Under the pieces are notes generated by a model, which did not search any database, was not told the origin of the DNA, and worked only from the letters and a program-made list of their open reading frames with translations. Below, one piece after another: positions 1 to 11,439 of a stretch of DNA of 64,000 nucleotides. Position numbers and translations under genes: made by a program. The DNA lies in contig JAJNNQ010000024.1 in the NCBI GenBank assembly GCA_027886175.1, positions 32,715,001-32,779,000 on the forward strand, read 5' to 3'. How positions within the stretch are numbered: the first letter of the stretch is position 1; every line of letters begins with the position of its first letter. The DNA comes from Phylloscopus collybita. Taxonomy: Eukaryota; Chordata; Aves; Passeriformes; Phylloscopidae.

Positions 1-1630
1 TAGCTCTTTGCACAGCTTTTCCTATCCCTCGCTATTTGATGCTCTTCAGTTTCCAGTTACACTTCTCCGTTCCCCTTCATGAAGACATGAATTGTACTAA
101 AACTCTTCTCTACTCCATTTCCCTTCCATCTTTCACTTCTTCTATCTTCATTCATTTCTGTTCCATTATCTGTCTCCTAGGCTCTCTTCTCACTTTCCCT
201 CTACAAGAGATTGGGTGAAGCTTCACTGATCTTCTCTCAGCTCTTGGGGAGAGGTGGGTAAGTACCTACCACTGCCTGCTCCTCTAAAGTATTTTCATTT
301 CTTCACTTCTCAGAGAGAATCATGTCACAAAACACTTTGTTTTCTCCTTTTCCTATCACTTACTCTGAGCACTTTGATGGCTATAAACTCCTCTTGTTCC
401 TCATTCCTCTTTTTTCTTGGCAAAATATATTTGGACCCTCACCAACCCAGGACCCATGGGACCAAAATCTGTTCTGGCTGCACAGTTGCAGCATTGACAG
501 GAAGCTGAAGACACTACACTTAATTTTTGTTCTTTTCTTATGTCTGTTTTTCCTGTTTTCACTCAAATTTACCCACAATAGCTGAGGATGGGAGTGAGAG
601 TGAGGGGATATATAACTTGGGTTAATATGGTCCTTCTGAGGGCAGACTACAGGGCAGAGGGGGTGTTGACATTGCTGCTTTTCAGCTCTTTAAATGCTCC
701 AAACAATCCTGGCAGAACAGAAACTCTATCATTAGAAACCCCTTAGTGAAATAATTATATATACATCTGGACAACCTAATTTTTTTTTTCCTGGGGCCTT
801 TATAAGACATACCACAGAGCCTTGGTTTTGAGAGGAAATGGACCCAGTTTTCTGGAAAATATGACTTGTTTCAAGGTTGGCAAGACACAGACTGTAAATT
901 TAAGCATCTGAAATGAATCAGTGATCACTTTTGAAAATCTTGATCAAAATGTTTCACATGGACAGGCATGAAATAGGAATCCACAAGCAGCAGCACCACA
1001 GGCTGTTTGTTATTACAGATGATCGTTTAGCACAGGCTGTTCTAATTTAGGTTAAACAAAGCTAATCCTGAAATGATCTATTTCTTAAACTAGCCTTGTG
1101 AGTCTGTGCCTTTGCACTTGTGTGCACAAACAGAATAGGTAATTGTTTATGGAAAATAATATGGCTGGAGGATACCTTGCCTGGCTTTCTTTCTCATGGA
1201 GGTGCAGGGGATCCAAGTTGTTGTGTCGGTTTTCCTCTCCCCAGGAAGGTAAGAGGGAACTGAATGACATGGGGATTAGATAGAATAGGAAAGCAAATAC
1301 TTTGGGCTCCCAAAATGTTAGGAGGCACTTACTGTGTTGTATGCTGACCTACTGTGGCTAGTTTAGGGCTGAGTACAGTCCCTGCAGGGAAGTCTGTAGC
1401 TAGAGGCCCTGCTACTCTGTTAGGGTACAGAGTACTTTGCAGAAAAATAAAAGGGTGCTTCAGAGAGAGGAAAAAAAAAAAAAAAAGCCAATGCTTCTGT
1501 AAACTGAGACTTACTTTCCATGGATGGCTATCATGAGTCATGACTTGCTGAGCATTTAGGGTCTCTCTCTGTTTCTAGCTTTTCTAGCATTCCCAATGTT
1601 TCCAATACTTATATCTACCTGATGCCAGGC
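1..1630. other. Intergenic, no recognised gene
   Basis: Short open frames only, with no family features on either strand. A poly-A tract lies near 1470-1486. Nothing further can be supported. Confidence 0.5.
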
Positions 1631-1631
1631 A

Positions 1632-1720
1632 CATTTAGATTAGATGTCATGTAGAAATTCTTTACTGAGAGGATGGTGAAACACTGGAACAGGTTGCTCC
1701 ATTCCTGTAATGGAGCAACC
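1632..1720 (+). repeat. CR1 LINE 3' fragment with fold-back
   Basis: The CR1-like wording 'TTTAGATTAGAT...AGAAATTCTTTACTGAGAGG' and 'CACTGGAACAGGTTGC' is followed by a perfect 12-bp inverted repeat (1692-1703 / 1709-1720) in place of the usual downstream CR1 sequence. Confidence 0.7.
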
Positions 1721-1827
1721 AGGTTGCAAGTCTGTTGTAAGGACTTTATGAAAAAGCAGTAAATAAGGGTGAAAATTCTTGCTTGCAAAATTCCAGTCAA
1801 AACAGCCTATATCATGCCTACTATCCA

Positions 1828-1862
1828 GGTGTCAGCTGGGACAGAGTTAATTTTCTTCTTTA
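1828..1862 (+). repeat. Possible avian ERV LTR fragment
   Basis: 'AGCTGGGACAGAGTTAATTT' resembles the start of a common avian ERV LTR as I recall it. How far it continues toward 2145 is unclear. Confidence 0.35.
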
Positions 1863-2725
1863 TTAAACCATGCCATCAGCCTATTAGGAAAATGGACCTG
1901 ACTGGTGGGAAGATGTGTAATGTGTGAGTAACATCTACGTTTGATGCAGGGTCATCGTTTGGCATTTGGGCTTCTTGAAGACACAGCTCAACACAGGAGA
2001 GGCAAGAGCTGGGGCTGTCAGCTACATACCCCCTATTTTGATGCATAATATCATGCAGGGCTCAAATTTCTCCCTGTTTTTCCTCTCTGGTATTCTGTTC
2101 TTGGATTTTTTTTCCCTTTCTTGCTCCTCACCCCATCCAGAACAATAGAATTGGCTGGAGCAGGGTCGTGTCACTGATTATCCTGCTAACAGAAAAATCC
2201 AAACAAGCCATTCTACATTTTACTCCTGAGGCTTATTCTTGAGAAAACTGTTTTTGCTCCTGGGGAAGTGAATGAAAATCTTATTAGTCCCAGATGTTTA
2301 GTAATAACAAGCACTTTGTTCTGGGAGAGCCAAACAAAAGCGGTGTGAAAACTATTAATTAGACGAGCTTGACTCTGTCATCAGATTATTAACTAGTTCC
2401 AGTCATGCTAGTCAAGTTAATTCTGGCTCTGAGAAGGAGATTGTCATGCTTGACACAAAAGCCATAAACTCGTTAAGTGGCAGATCCTGTGTCTGGGCAC
2501 ACAGCTCAGCTTGCCCTCACACCAAGGGAAAAGCTCAACAACTTCAACATAGGACTTCCAATTAGTTCCTGGGATTGCTGCTTGTGCAACCTACTAGACT
2601 AGAGACTAAAGACTGGACTTTATTTCCCTACTTGAACAAAGGCTTGAGCCAATGATGGGCTCAAGCATGGGCTTTTGTAGATGTTAGATCAGGCCCCATT
2701 GCTGCTGAGAGTTTGTGCAAATTTG

Positions 2726-2873
2726 TAGAATCGTGGAATCACAGAATGGTTTGGGTTGGAAAGGACTTGCAAGCCCATCTGGTTCCAACCCCATTGCCAT
2801 GGGCAGGGCCATATTCTGCTAGATCAGGTTGCTCAAAGCACCACCCAACCTGGCCTTGGACACTTCTAGGTTG
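2726..2873 (-). repeat. CR1 LINE 3' end
   Basis: It starts with the reverse complement of the CR1 tail (GAATCACAGAATGGTTTGGG) and continues through GGTTCCAACCCC, CCATGGGCAGGG and the CCAACCTGGCCTTGGACACT block, all standard avian CR1 3' sequence in minus orientation. Confidence 0.92.
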
Positions 2874-3109
2874 AGTCATCCACAAGTTCTCTGAAAAACA
2901 TATTCCAAATTTTTGCCTACATCTTCAGTAGATCTTCTTGGTCTCCACTGGTTGCCCTCTGAGATATTGAACAGCTGTCCCTTCTTCAGGACCAGAAAGT
3001 AAAGGTCTAAAGTGGAGTCTGAACACCATAGGAAAAATAGGAAGGCTTTTCTTCTCATCTGTGGAGCATTTCAAACTGGTGATTTAATATATTCACAACC
3101 AGTGCTTTT

Positions 3110-4758
3110 TACAAAATTCAAATATGTTTTTATTATACAAAATTCCACAGTGGAATCCACCAGCCAGTTTCTTACATAGCTGCTTTAAAAATAGAATTAT
3201 ACACCTTTTCTTAGTGTGCTACTTTTTTCATTCACTAGCTTGAAGAAACAGAAATGAAGCAGCAATTTGAGTTATTTACCTGGACAGGTTTTGGTTTGAC
3301 CTCTTTTTCTGTTATATGCCTTAATGTACAGTGGCATTAACAGAAGACCAGATACAGTCCCTTTTGAAGCCATTGCACTCCATTAGCAGGTCAGGCTCCC
3401 AGTGTTGGCAAGTTTTTCTTCATTTGAAAAGGGTGAACCTTCTGTCAGGGTACAGAACAAAATATATGTCAGTGTCAACTTTTAGCAATGTAGCATGTTA
3501 GCCTTGTTAAGCCCATCACAGAATGAGGATCTATATAACTTTTCTTACAGCCCATCCTCTAGACTATAGTATCTTTTTAGGGTGACACAGTGAACATCTG
3601 ATCTGAATAATGCCACAGGGCTAGGTTCCCTGTGTATCATTTCACAACGGTATCTTTTTGCAGTCTAGCCTTCCATGACCTTTAAAAATAGATATATTGC
3701 TCTTCTGTATTGAAATGCAACTGTATGCCGTGAATTTCCCCCAGTTTTCCTTAGAAATGTAATCATTTCAGTCCAAATCTAGCTGGTTGAAATTCATTCT
3801 CCAAGATTTTTCTTTTGCAAAGTATTCACCCCAGAGATTAATTTCTTCACATTATACCCAGTTAAATATGTATTGCACATGAGAGGCAAATTTCTCCTCT
3901 TCTAGTTAAACTGTGGACCTATGACCTTCTGAGTAGGTCTGGGTAACCTCAGCAGTTGTTTCATGCTTGAGATTTCTGTTTCATCCCTTGTGGGTACTAA
4001 GTGCCAGAACTAATTGACCTAATCTGCCTCTCATGTCATGCTCCAGTGACTGGAGCAACATCCTAGCAAATAAAGTGAGATAGCCAAAGAGGTTCCTACC
4101 ACATGGTCTTTGGTTTCCACGGTCAGCTGTCTAAATGGTAGGCAGGAGCACAGTGGACACTACTTGTAATTTCCATTTGGGTTTGTTTTGTTTTTAGCTA
4201 AATTCTCATTGTTTGGAACCTAAGGGGAATTTGCAACCAGCTTCACTGAGTGAAGATTGTGTTTTGACCCACTCTGACATATCTTTGTGTGATTTCTGTT
4301 TATGAAGGGTTAGGAGCTAACCAGCTAGGTAAAAGCAAAGCTCAGACTAAATCAAAACATCTTGTGGAAGCACATAACTTTGAGAAAGGATTTCCCAGTT
4401 GGCTGATGGCATCATCTGAGCTTAGTGAAAAGTCTCAGGTCTCAAGACCTTAGAGGCCTTTTTCTTTTGAGCTGGTTTAAATTACACATCCCTCAAAACA
4501 ACAGCAGAACTTTAGTGGCCTTCTAACACTGTGTAATCTTTTAAGCAAATCTGTGTGTGAAAAAAGCGAGTGCAAAACAGAGCATATTCTCCTTCCAAGT
4601 CCCTGCAACCCCGACCACTACAGTGGCACAGTTCAGGGACACTGCAAAACCATCTTAAAATCCACAGTTAAAACTCAAAGATGAGAATTTTATCCCGAAT
4701 TTCTACACAGTGCCAGGGTAGCACCTGATTTCTTCAGTTTTCAAGGCATTTTGTGTTC
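3110..4758 (-). other. LRRC32: Probable LRRC32 3' untranslated region
   Basis: No coding signal is visible in this AT-rich stretch after the LRRC32 stop. The first minus-strand AATAAA downstream of the stop is at 3129-3134, giving a 3'UTR of about 1.6 kb. No recognisable interspersed repeat interrupts it, whereas a CR1 copy lies just beyond (2726-2873). The end is inferred from the signal alone. Confidence 0.45.
3129..3134 (-). terminator. Candidate LRRC32 polyadenylation signal AATAAA
   Basis: This hexamer, TTTATT on the plus strand, is the first canonical poly(A) signal on the minus strand after the LRRC32 stop codon. Choice by position only. Confidence 0.4.
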
Positions 4759-6699
4759 CTATGCTTTAAACTGGTGGATAAAGTTTTGCCTTCGGAAGCA
4801 AAAAAACGAACCCACACCAATGATGATCACAGATAAAACTAGTACAAATGTTAATATAATGAGGATGTTAATTTTCTTCAGATCCTCTTTTTCACAGTCT
4901 TCTGGTCTAATGTTCCCAATGTGCATTTCTTCCCAATACCCAAAGCTTTGAATGTACTGGCACGTTAAGTCCTCCACGTTGGGGATCTGGACATTTTTGT
5001 TCTGGATCATTGATGAAAGCCAGATGTTTCCACAGCAGTTGAGTGGGTTCCCAGAGAGATATAAGTTTTTAAGTGAATTTTCTAATGCTAAAATGTTGCT
5101 GTCCTGTAACGTACTGAACCTGTTGTTCCGTAGGTCTAGAACTTCCAGTGGACAGTCACTGCCCCACTTAGGCAGCCAGTTCAGCAGATTCTCAGAGAGG
5201 TTTAAATGTTTAAGGTGACTAAAGCAAGGCAAGTCAATATTTAAATCTATCAGGCTATTGCCGTGTAAATGCAAGTATTCCAGAGACTTTTCCAGTCCTG
5301 CTAGTGCTTTAAGTTCTATTTTCATTCCGGGGTTCATGGAGAGATCCAAGACAAGCAGTGGAGTCTTGTAGAAGGTGTGTGCTGGTAGGATGCTCAGCAT
5401 GTTGTCAGCTAGGTACAAGTACCGGAGAGCAGGAGAATCGACAAACGACACACAACCACTTTCCTCTCCAGACGGTCTTTGCTTGGCTAATCCTGAGTAC
5501 GTGTGGCAAAGGCTGATGTTATTGCTCTCTAGGTTAAGAAGTCTGAGGCTAGGAAGACCGGAAAAGATGTCAAATTGCAGGGTCTGAAGGTTGTTGTTTT
5601 GAATATGAAACTCCCTCAAATTTGGCAAAGCACCAGCATCGAGGAGAAGGTTCTGCAAAGCATTGTAGCTCAGGTCAAGGACAGTTAGGGAGATCAATGC
5701 ACTGTCATAACTTACTGCAAATGCCTGAAGACAGTTTCTGCTGAGATTAAGGGTGTGAAGGGACAACATTGACTCAAAGAACCCATCTGGAATGGATTTG
5801 ATTTCATTATAACTTAAATCTAAATATACAAGCTGGGATAAATGAAGAGAACTTGTATTTTTACTTCTCTTCTGATCGAGGAGATGAAAAGAAGCATCTA
5901 GCCATTCATTATCAATGTAGTCCATTTTATTATAAGGGGACTCAGCAGTGAGCTGGATTAAATTATTTGATAAATTCAGAGTTACCAGTTTATTTACCTG
6001 AGGGAAGACTGGGAAGTGAAGCAATTTGTTTTCACTAAGATCCAGACCTCTTAAACTATATTTATCATTTGGCTTTGTGATGCTGAAGGTCTCAATGCTA
6101 TTCCTGCTAAGGTCAAGTATCTCCAACTGCCTGAGGTTAAAATCAGAGATGCAAGTAATTGAATTTGTGGAGAGATTGAGTTTGGAAAGGTTCGCTAGAG
6201 TCTCAAAAGCACCTTCTTCTATTTCCATGATGATATTTCTCTGAAGATCAATCTCCACAAGACTGGGGCATCCCTGAAACATCTTGTGTGATATCATTAC
6301 AATACTGTTGTCTGCCAAGGAAAGATACCGCAGTGTTGGAGCTTGTTTAATGAAATATTCAGCCATCCCATTGTAGAGATTGTTGTGGGACAAGTCCATT
6401 ATTTCCACCTTGGGCAAAAGTCCAATCCCCTCTGTCCCATTCTGAGCAAGCTCATGTAAATGATTGTTGGCTAAATTTATTTCCAGCAAACTTGTCATGT
6501 GTGCAAACACTCCAGAAGTGATGAAGCTTATCTGGTTGAAGCTTAAATCCAGATACTGGAGGGAAGTGTAAAATGATAATGGCATCTCAGGGATGCTTTG
6601 AATCAGATTTCCAGACAGATCTATTTTGCTTACATTCGTGTGCAGCTCGTGAGGGATTTGATGGAGGTCTTTGTTGTGGCAAAATGCCTCTGAGTTTGC
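4759..6699 (-). CDS. LRRC32: LRRC32 main coding exon (LRRs, C-terminal cap, TM, tail, stop)
   Basis: Open from the splice acceptor at 6700-6701 (pyrimidine run, then CTGGCAG) to the TAA at 4759-4761, 646 codons plus stop. The frame stays open 27 codons upstream to an ATG at 6780. Those residues (leading to the intronic pyrimidine tract) do not resemble a GARP N-terminus and include the acceptor itself, so the 673-residue reading is judged intronic at its start. The exon begins ANSEAFC and enters the first LRR within about 25 residues. Confidence 0.93.
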   Translation of the reverse strand, partial: ANSEAFCHNKDLHQIPHELHTNVSKIDLSGNLIQSIPEMPLSFYTSLQYLDLSFNQISFITSGVFAHMTSLLEINLANNHLHELAQNGTEGIGLLPKVEIMDLSHNNLYNGMAEYFIKQAPTLRYLSLADNSIVMISHKMFQGCPSLVEIDLQRNIIMEIEEGAFETLANLSKLNLSTNSITCISDFNLRQLEILDLSRNSIETFSITKPNDKYSLRGLDLSENKLLHFPVFPQVNKLVTLNLSNNLIQLTAESPYNKMDYIDNEWLDASFHLLDQKRSKNTSSLHLSQLVYLDLSYNEIKSIPDGFFESMLSLHTLNLSRNCLQAFAVSYDSALISLTVLDLSYNALQNLLLDAGALPNLREFHIQNNNLQTLQFDIFSGLPSLRLLNLESNNISLCHTYSGLAKQRPSGEESGCVSFVDSPALRYLYLADNMLSILPAHTFYKTPLLVLDLSMNPGMKIELKALAGLEKSLEYLHLHGNSLIDLNIDLPCFSHLKHLNLSENLLNWLPKWGSDCPLEVLDLRNNRFSTLQDSNILALENSLKNLYLSGNPLNCCGNIWLSSMIQNKNVQIPNVEDLTCQYIQSFGYWEEMHIGNIRPEDCEKEDLKKINILIILTFVLVLSVIIIGVGSFFCFRRQNFIHQFKA

Positions 6700-9600
6700 C
6701 TGCCAGAAAAAAAGAGGAAAGGGGTTATCATGTGACAGATTAAAAACAGTTTTGCATGATATATATAAGGAAAATAGCATTCAAGATCCAGGCAGAATCT
6801 CCTCCTGAAACACTGATCCCACCACTTTGCGCAGTCAGACAGCAAGAGAAGCAATCCTAACACCTCTCTGCAGCTAATAGCACTCTTTTCATTTTAAAGG
6901 TATCTCTGACTTACAACAGTAGGGTTTTTTCTCTGTGTGGTGCCTACTGAATGCTCTCCTTTTTGTACCTTTCTCCTGGACTCTTTTTAATAGTACCAAG
7001 TGAAGGAGGTTTGCACCTTTTCCATTGCAATCAAGCACCATTTCTTCATTTTTCTTCTGATGTTTAATTTTCTTATTTTTATCTCTGTATTACATATTTT
7101 GAATTCAACTTGCAACAGTAATCAATACTTGAAAAAGCTTCACTCTGTTGGCAGTGTGGGTCCCAAAGCAAAGAGGTGGAAAAACATATAAGATCTTACA
7201 TCACAAAACCTCTCTCTCCTTCATAGTCACACCCTCAAATACTCAATCATATTTTCCTTTAGCCATGGCTTAGTTTAGCAATCCACCTTTATCCAAAATG
7301 ACTGAAATATTTCAGTCATTATTCAATGACTGAAATATTTCTGATGTAAATCTCCAAACTCTTCCTGCTTTTACTATCATGTTTATCCTTTTTCTAAGAT
7401 AAGAGTTCCCTTCTTCTTGCATGGGGAGAATGCCTTGTGAAACTGCTCTGACAAAACACACATGGCACAACATGGAAAAGACAAATTCTGTAAAGCCAGC
7501 ACTTGAGAGAGAAAAAAGCTGTGAGGTGCAGTGAGGGTCATACTTTTTCAGGCCAATTTGCAGCAGCAGATAGAGGGAAAAAAAAAAAAAAAAAAAAAAA
7601 GTCAAAATCAAATCCATCTTCCAGAAGCAAATCTGTTTAATTGCAGCTAGGATTGAGTCTGTGTCCAGGCCAAATCTGGAGTGTGCATTCATAAGGAAGA
7701 TTGGGAACATGAACATGAGCATCCTTGCATAACTATCAAGCTATATTTTGTTAATAAGGAGAGGATACAGCAGTGTGAGGAAGTGGAATGTGAAAGGCTT
7801 AGGCAGCATTTAATTTACTGGAGGAAAACTCTTGTCATGAATGTAATTGGGTCTCTGGGCCATATAGTATTTGTAGAAAGATCAGAAAGGTAATAAATAA
7901 AGAAAAGATCTGTTGAATCTGAATTTTCATGGAGAGGCAGGACCAGATTTCATGATGCAAATCTTTTTAGATATTAAAGAAACATTAAAAGTAAAAAAAT
8001 ATTAAACCCCATCTGTTTCATGTGAACTTTGAGGTGAATGAAGTGGCACGTTTGCTTTGGAGAAGTGTGGCACTAGTCAGTCTTTTGTGAATCTCTTTTG
8101 CATAATCTAAATTTTGGAGACCACACAAAAATGTGTCAGAGAAGTACAAGTGCTCATCTAAACTCTAGATGTAGTCAGACTGCTTCACAGTCCTTCCTAT
8201 AAAATATCTTTCCCAAAGGTCCCAAGTAAATTGACTACAAAAACCTGAAACCCTTTCCCCCCCATCCAATTCACTTAAACCTCCCCCAGCTAAAAATATT
8301 AGGGAGAAAGAAAAAAATTTTATGACGTCTCCCTGACATTATTTTTTTTTCTGCAAAGGCATCGTAGAATTGCTGATTTTGAGCTAAAATATGCCTGGAG
8401 TTGGGCTTAGCTCCAAGGCATGAGAAGGAAGACTTTTTTTATTTGGTTTGTGGAAGAGGCAGAAACCAGAAGGATAAAAAAAAATCCAGAGTGAAAAAGC
8501 AGCAGGTACTTTGCAGCCTAAGGCAGATGCCAGGTTTCTTCAGACACTTTGAGCCAAATCGCAACAACTGTAGAGCCCCCCTCACTCCTTCTGGGAGAAA
8601 ATATCTTAGCAAAGTTCTGGTCCAGCTCCTGTCAAAGCCAGCCAGCCAGTTTTCACTGAAGTCAGTGGGTGAGAGGTCAGTCCCAGATCACCATGTATTT
8701 TGCAGGACTTGGCCTCTAATCTGCATCCATGGAAATGTTCCAGGGATAAAAGGGACAGATAAAATCTGTACTTCCCACTGTCTGCCATTTGCTCCTATAA
8801 TAGTTCCCCTCCCATATTTCTTTTAAAACTGTCATTCCTTTTCAGTGACTATTTTGATGCTCACCATATTTCTTATCTTCTATACTCTCTTTACTTGCCT
8901 GAGGCTCAAACTGCATGAATCCCACCCTCATCAGAAATAGGAAGAAAAGATAAAGAGCATCTCAGTGGGCTGGAGCATCTCTTTGGTGTATCTCCCATCC
9001 TCCCACCTCTTAGCCCAGTGGGTTGGCAGCCTGAGACTGGAAAAGGTGGTTTTGCCAGTCTCATGTTCTGATTTCATCTTTTTTGCCAGTGCTGCCATCA
9101 GTTGTATTTCAAGTCCATTGTCAAGAAGTATTGCAGGGTGAGGAGCATTTGGTCCCTTCAGTATCTGGTCCCATTCATGTGCTGGCAAAAATATGATCCA
9201 ACAGCTCAAAAGCTGAGCATCATTTGGATTCTTGTTTCAGCTCTTCACTGCTCAGCACTGGGAGGAAGTTGTCATCCATGTTTATAAGAGCCCTACATAA
9301 AAAGCAGCTGGATCCAAGCCTCCACTCTTGTTCTCCTTTGTCAACTCATGAACATTTGAACCAAAGAATTTGGGCTGCAGCCACGTGGCACTGACCTGCA
9401 CTTGTGTGATGTCCATGGCCACTCCTAGAAGAGCTTCCCAAGTGGAAAGCTACCTTAGTCTCAGCTACAGAATCAAATCTCAGCAGTTTGCCCAGGTACT
9501 CCACCTCAGCTGACCTGCGATAACTGGTCATGCACCCCCTCAATCCAAGGTAAGACAGAATTTCCTAAAATCCCTTCCCTTCTGTAAATTGTTTCAAAGC

Positions 9601-11439
9601 TTATCCTTTGCCAGCAAACATGAATTAGCAGGAGCATCTTTCTTTGTGAGGTAGAACATGATCTGCTTGAAACCTTGCCTGTCCTTGGAAGACAATATGA
9701 ATTAGAAAGAACCTCCTGACATTTAAGCTGTACCTTGTTGTCTTGCAAACAAGTAGATATGCCATAACTTGTATAATCAGTGCAGGCTCACTCCTGTGTC
9801 AAGGGTCTGGTAGGAATTGCTTACTTCCTGAAACCTCTTCTGGTAGGGATTGCTTACTTCCTAAAACCTCTTCTGGGATTCTTGTTCAACAACAGGAGTA
9901 CTAGTGGGGAGTCAGAGATGGGCACAAGTTTCTGACTCATGCCTCTTCCAGGAGACTTGGGATGAAATTCTGAGCCCTTGCTGCTCTAAAGGTGTCACCA
10001 CAGGAAAAGTACTGTGTGAAAGAGTAGGCTGTGATGAAAAATAGTAATGCAGGACTTTAATGAAGCCAGCAGCTAATCCAGTAGTTCCTTCTCTCTTTAA
10101 ACAGTGTTTGGATTTACACACACCTTTCATTGGAGCAAACATCCAGTGAAGGAAGATGATCAGCATCGACATCCTCAATGCTGAGCTGTTCATTTATTCG
10201 AGAGGAGCATCTCAGTCTTTGACTGCAGCTTTCTGTCAGAGCTAAATTTATCTCAGTTAGCTGCTTGGAGCCTTGGGTCGTTGGCTTGATGAAACCAGTT
10301 TGCAGTGAAGTGGTGGAAACAAGCACATGTTTACTTCTCAGCAGTCAGCCAAAAACTGGGATGGGATAAATCTGCTTAGATGACTGCGTGTCCTGCCCAG
10401 CCTTCCCTTGACTGTGATATGTGGGACCCAAGCTTCATCAGCCTTCCTTCTCCAGCCAATGAACTGAGCTACTCCATCACTTTCCCAAGATGGTTCTATA
10501 TAAACTAGGTTTTAAGTTCTTTGGAATTCAGGAAGTGCAGCAACACAGCAGGTGGGCAGGAATGCAATGAGTCCCATAAGGGAGTTGTGCGCAGCTCATA
10601 AGTATTTCTTTTTTCCTATTTTGGAAATTCTTGAAGATTTGTGCTAAGCAGCTTCAATATTCAGGAAAGAAATGGTATTTTAAAAGCCTGTTACAGTCAG
10701 AAACACTCTGATAGGGAAGGGAGAAAGTTCAGGTCTGAATAACATTAACGGCATTGTACCAGGTGCTTGCAAAAATCCAAGGAGAAAATTTTGTACTAGA
10801 GCAAGAGGCTTTGTCACTTCTTTTTTCCTCCAGCAGAAGTCAGGTGCAACTTCCCTGGCAGCAATGCTGTGTCAGGGCAGAGGAGGTCAGTCTCCCTGCT
10901 ATTACAAAAGGGCTGGTATAGATGTATTTCACAGAAGATTCTTTATTTAAAGCACAAAGAACTTAGGCCTGATAGAAAGGACTTGATTTTAGGTCTAAAT
11001 CTTTTCTCTGTCTCAGTCCCAGAACCCCCCTATGGTCTTGGGGAAATCAGGTCAAATTTCTTTTAACCAGCTCCCCTTTAGAAAAATAAAACTGAGATAA
11101 TGACCCTTCTTCCCACCCCACCCTACCCCTCCTCCACCCCTCTTATGTGCTGTCACAACAAAAAGGACATAGCCTGAGAAGTGCCTGCTACCCATCCCCT
11201 AACCCTGCAAACGCCACCTCTGCCACCACAGAAAGCCTGCTCCTGGGGGATTTCCCTTCTCAGAGACTGTGGCTGTTTGCTCAGTGCCTGTAACAAGGGT
11301 GTCCCAGCCTCATGGCAGATCCCAAAGGGCCTGAGTAGGAATCCCTCCTTACCACTTCACAGGACGTCCCCTCTGCGGGATGAAAGTTAGAGGCTCCTGT
11401 GCTCACCACTGCCAGCAAGAAGATGATGTTCAGTTTCAT
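4759..11439 (-). CDS. LRRC32: LRRC32 (GARP), leucine-rich repeat receptor for latent TGF-beta
   Basis: Type I membrane protein that in mammals sits on regulatory T cells and platelets and holds latent TGF-beta1 at the surface for integrin-driven release. Joining 11439-11407 to 6699-4759 gives about 657 residues, close to the human length of 662 as I recall it. Visible parts are a short hydrophobic leader, about 20 leucine-rich repeats of the LxxLDLSxNxI type, a Cys-rich C-terminal cap (about 561-613, CC...C...C pattern), one transmembrane helix (about 622-644) and a 13-residue tail ending FKA. N-glycosylation sequons include N98 and N292. Motifs such as CISDF, LSRNC, NLSNNLI and RPEDCEK are near identical to human GARP as recalled. 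Identification of the gene is secure. The small first exon is a splice prediction, so the exact N-terminus is less certain. Confidence 0.95.
7297..7320. repeat. 24-bp perfect palindrome
   Basis: AATGACTGAAAT followed by ATTTCAGTCATT reads the same on both strands with no spacer. Sixteen bases of it recur directly at 7325-7340. Confidence 0.85.
9809..9874. repeat. 33-bp tandem duplication
   Basis: The unit starting GGTAGGAATTGCTTACTTCC occurs twice back to back (9809-9841, 9842-9874) with two mismatches. Confidence 0.85.
11407..11439 (-). CDS. LRRC32: LRRC32 predicted first coding exon (signal peptide)
   Basis: On the minus strand a good acceptor (pyrimidine-rich, ACCTTCAG, AG at 11444-11445) is followed by AACC and an ATG at 11439. 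Eleven codons MKLNIIFLLAV run to a donor GTGAGC at 11406. The exon ends in phase 0, which fits the phase-0 start of the main exon. A small exon carrying only the start codon and hydrophobic leader is also the mammalian arrangement as I recall it. The joined leader plus ANSEAF makes a short but plausible signal peptide. It was found by eye and no transcript supports it here. Confidence 0.68.

Larger units (their letters stand above)
6700..11406 (-). other. LRRC32: LRRC32 intron between leader exon and main exon
   Basis: About 4.7 kb. It contains a poly-A run (about 7578-7600), a 24-bp perfect palindrome (7297-7320) and a 33-bp tandem duplication (9809-9874). Scattered open frames, the longest at 8401-8826 on the plus strand, show no recognisable protein features. 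No coding exon is seen. Confidence 0.6.

Noticed and set aside
6700..6780. ATG-started N-terminal extension of LRRC32
   Set aside because: It reads through the polypyrimidine tract and acceptor of the main exon and does not look like a GARP leader.
8401..8826. 141-codon plus-strand frame
   Set aside because: No recognisable domain, no splice support, and it lies inside the LRRC32 intron antisense. Consistent with chance.
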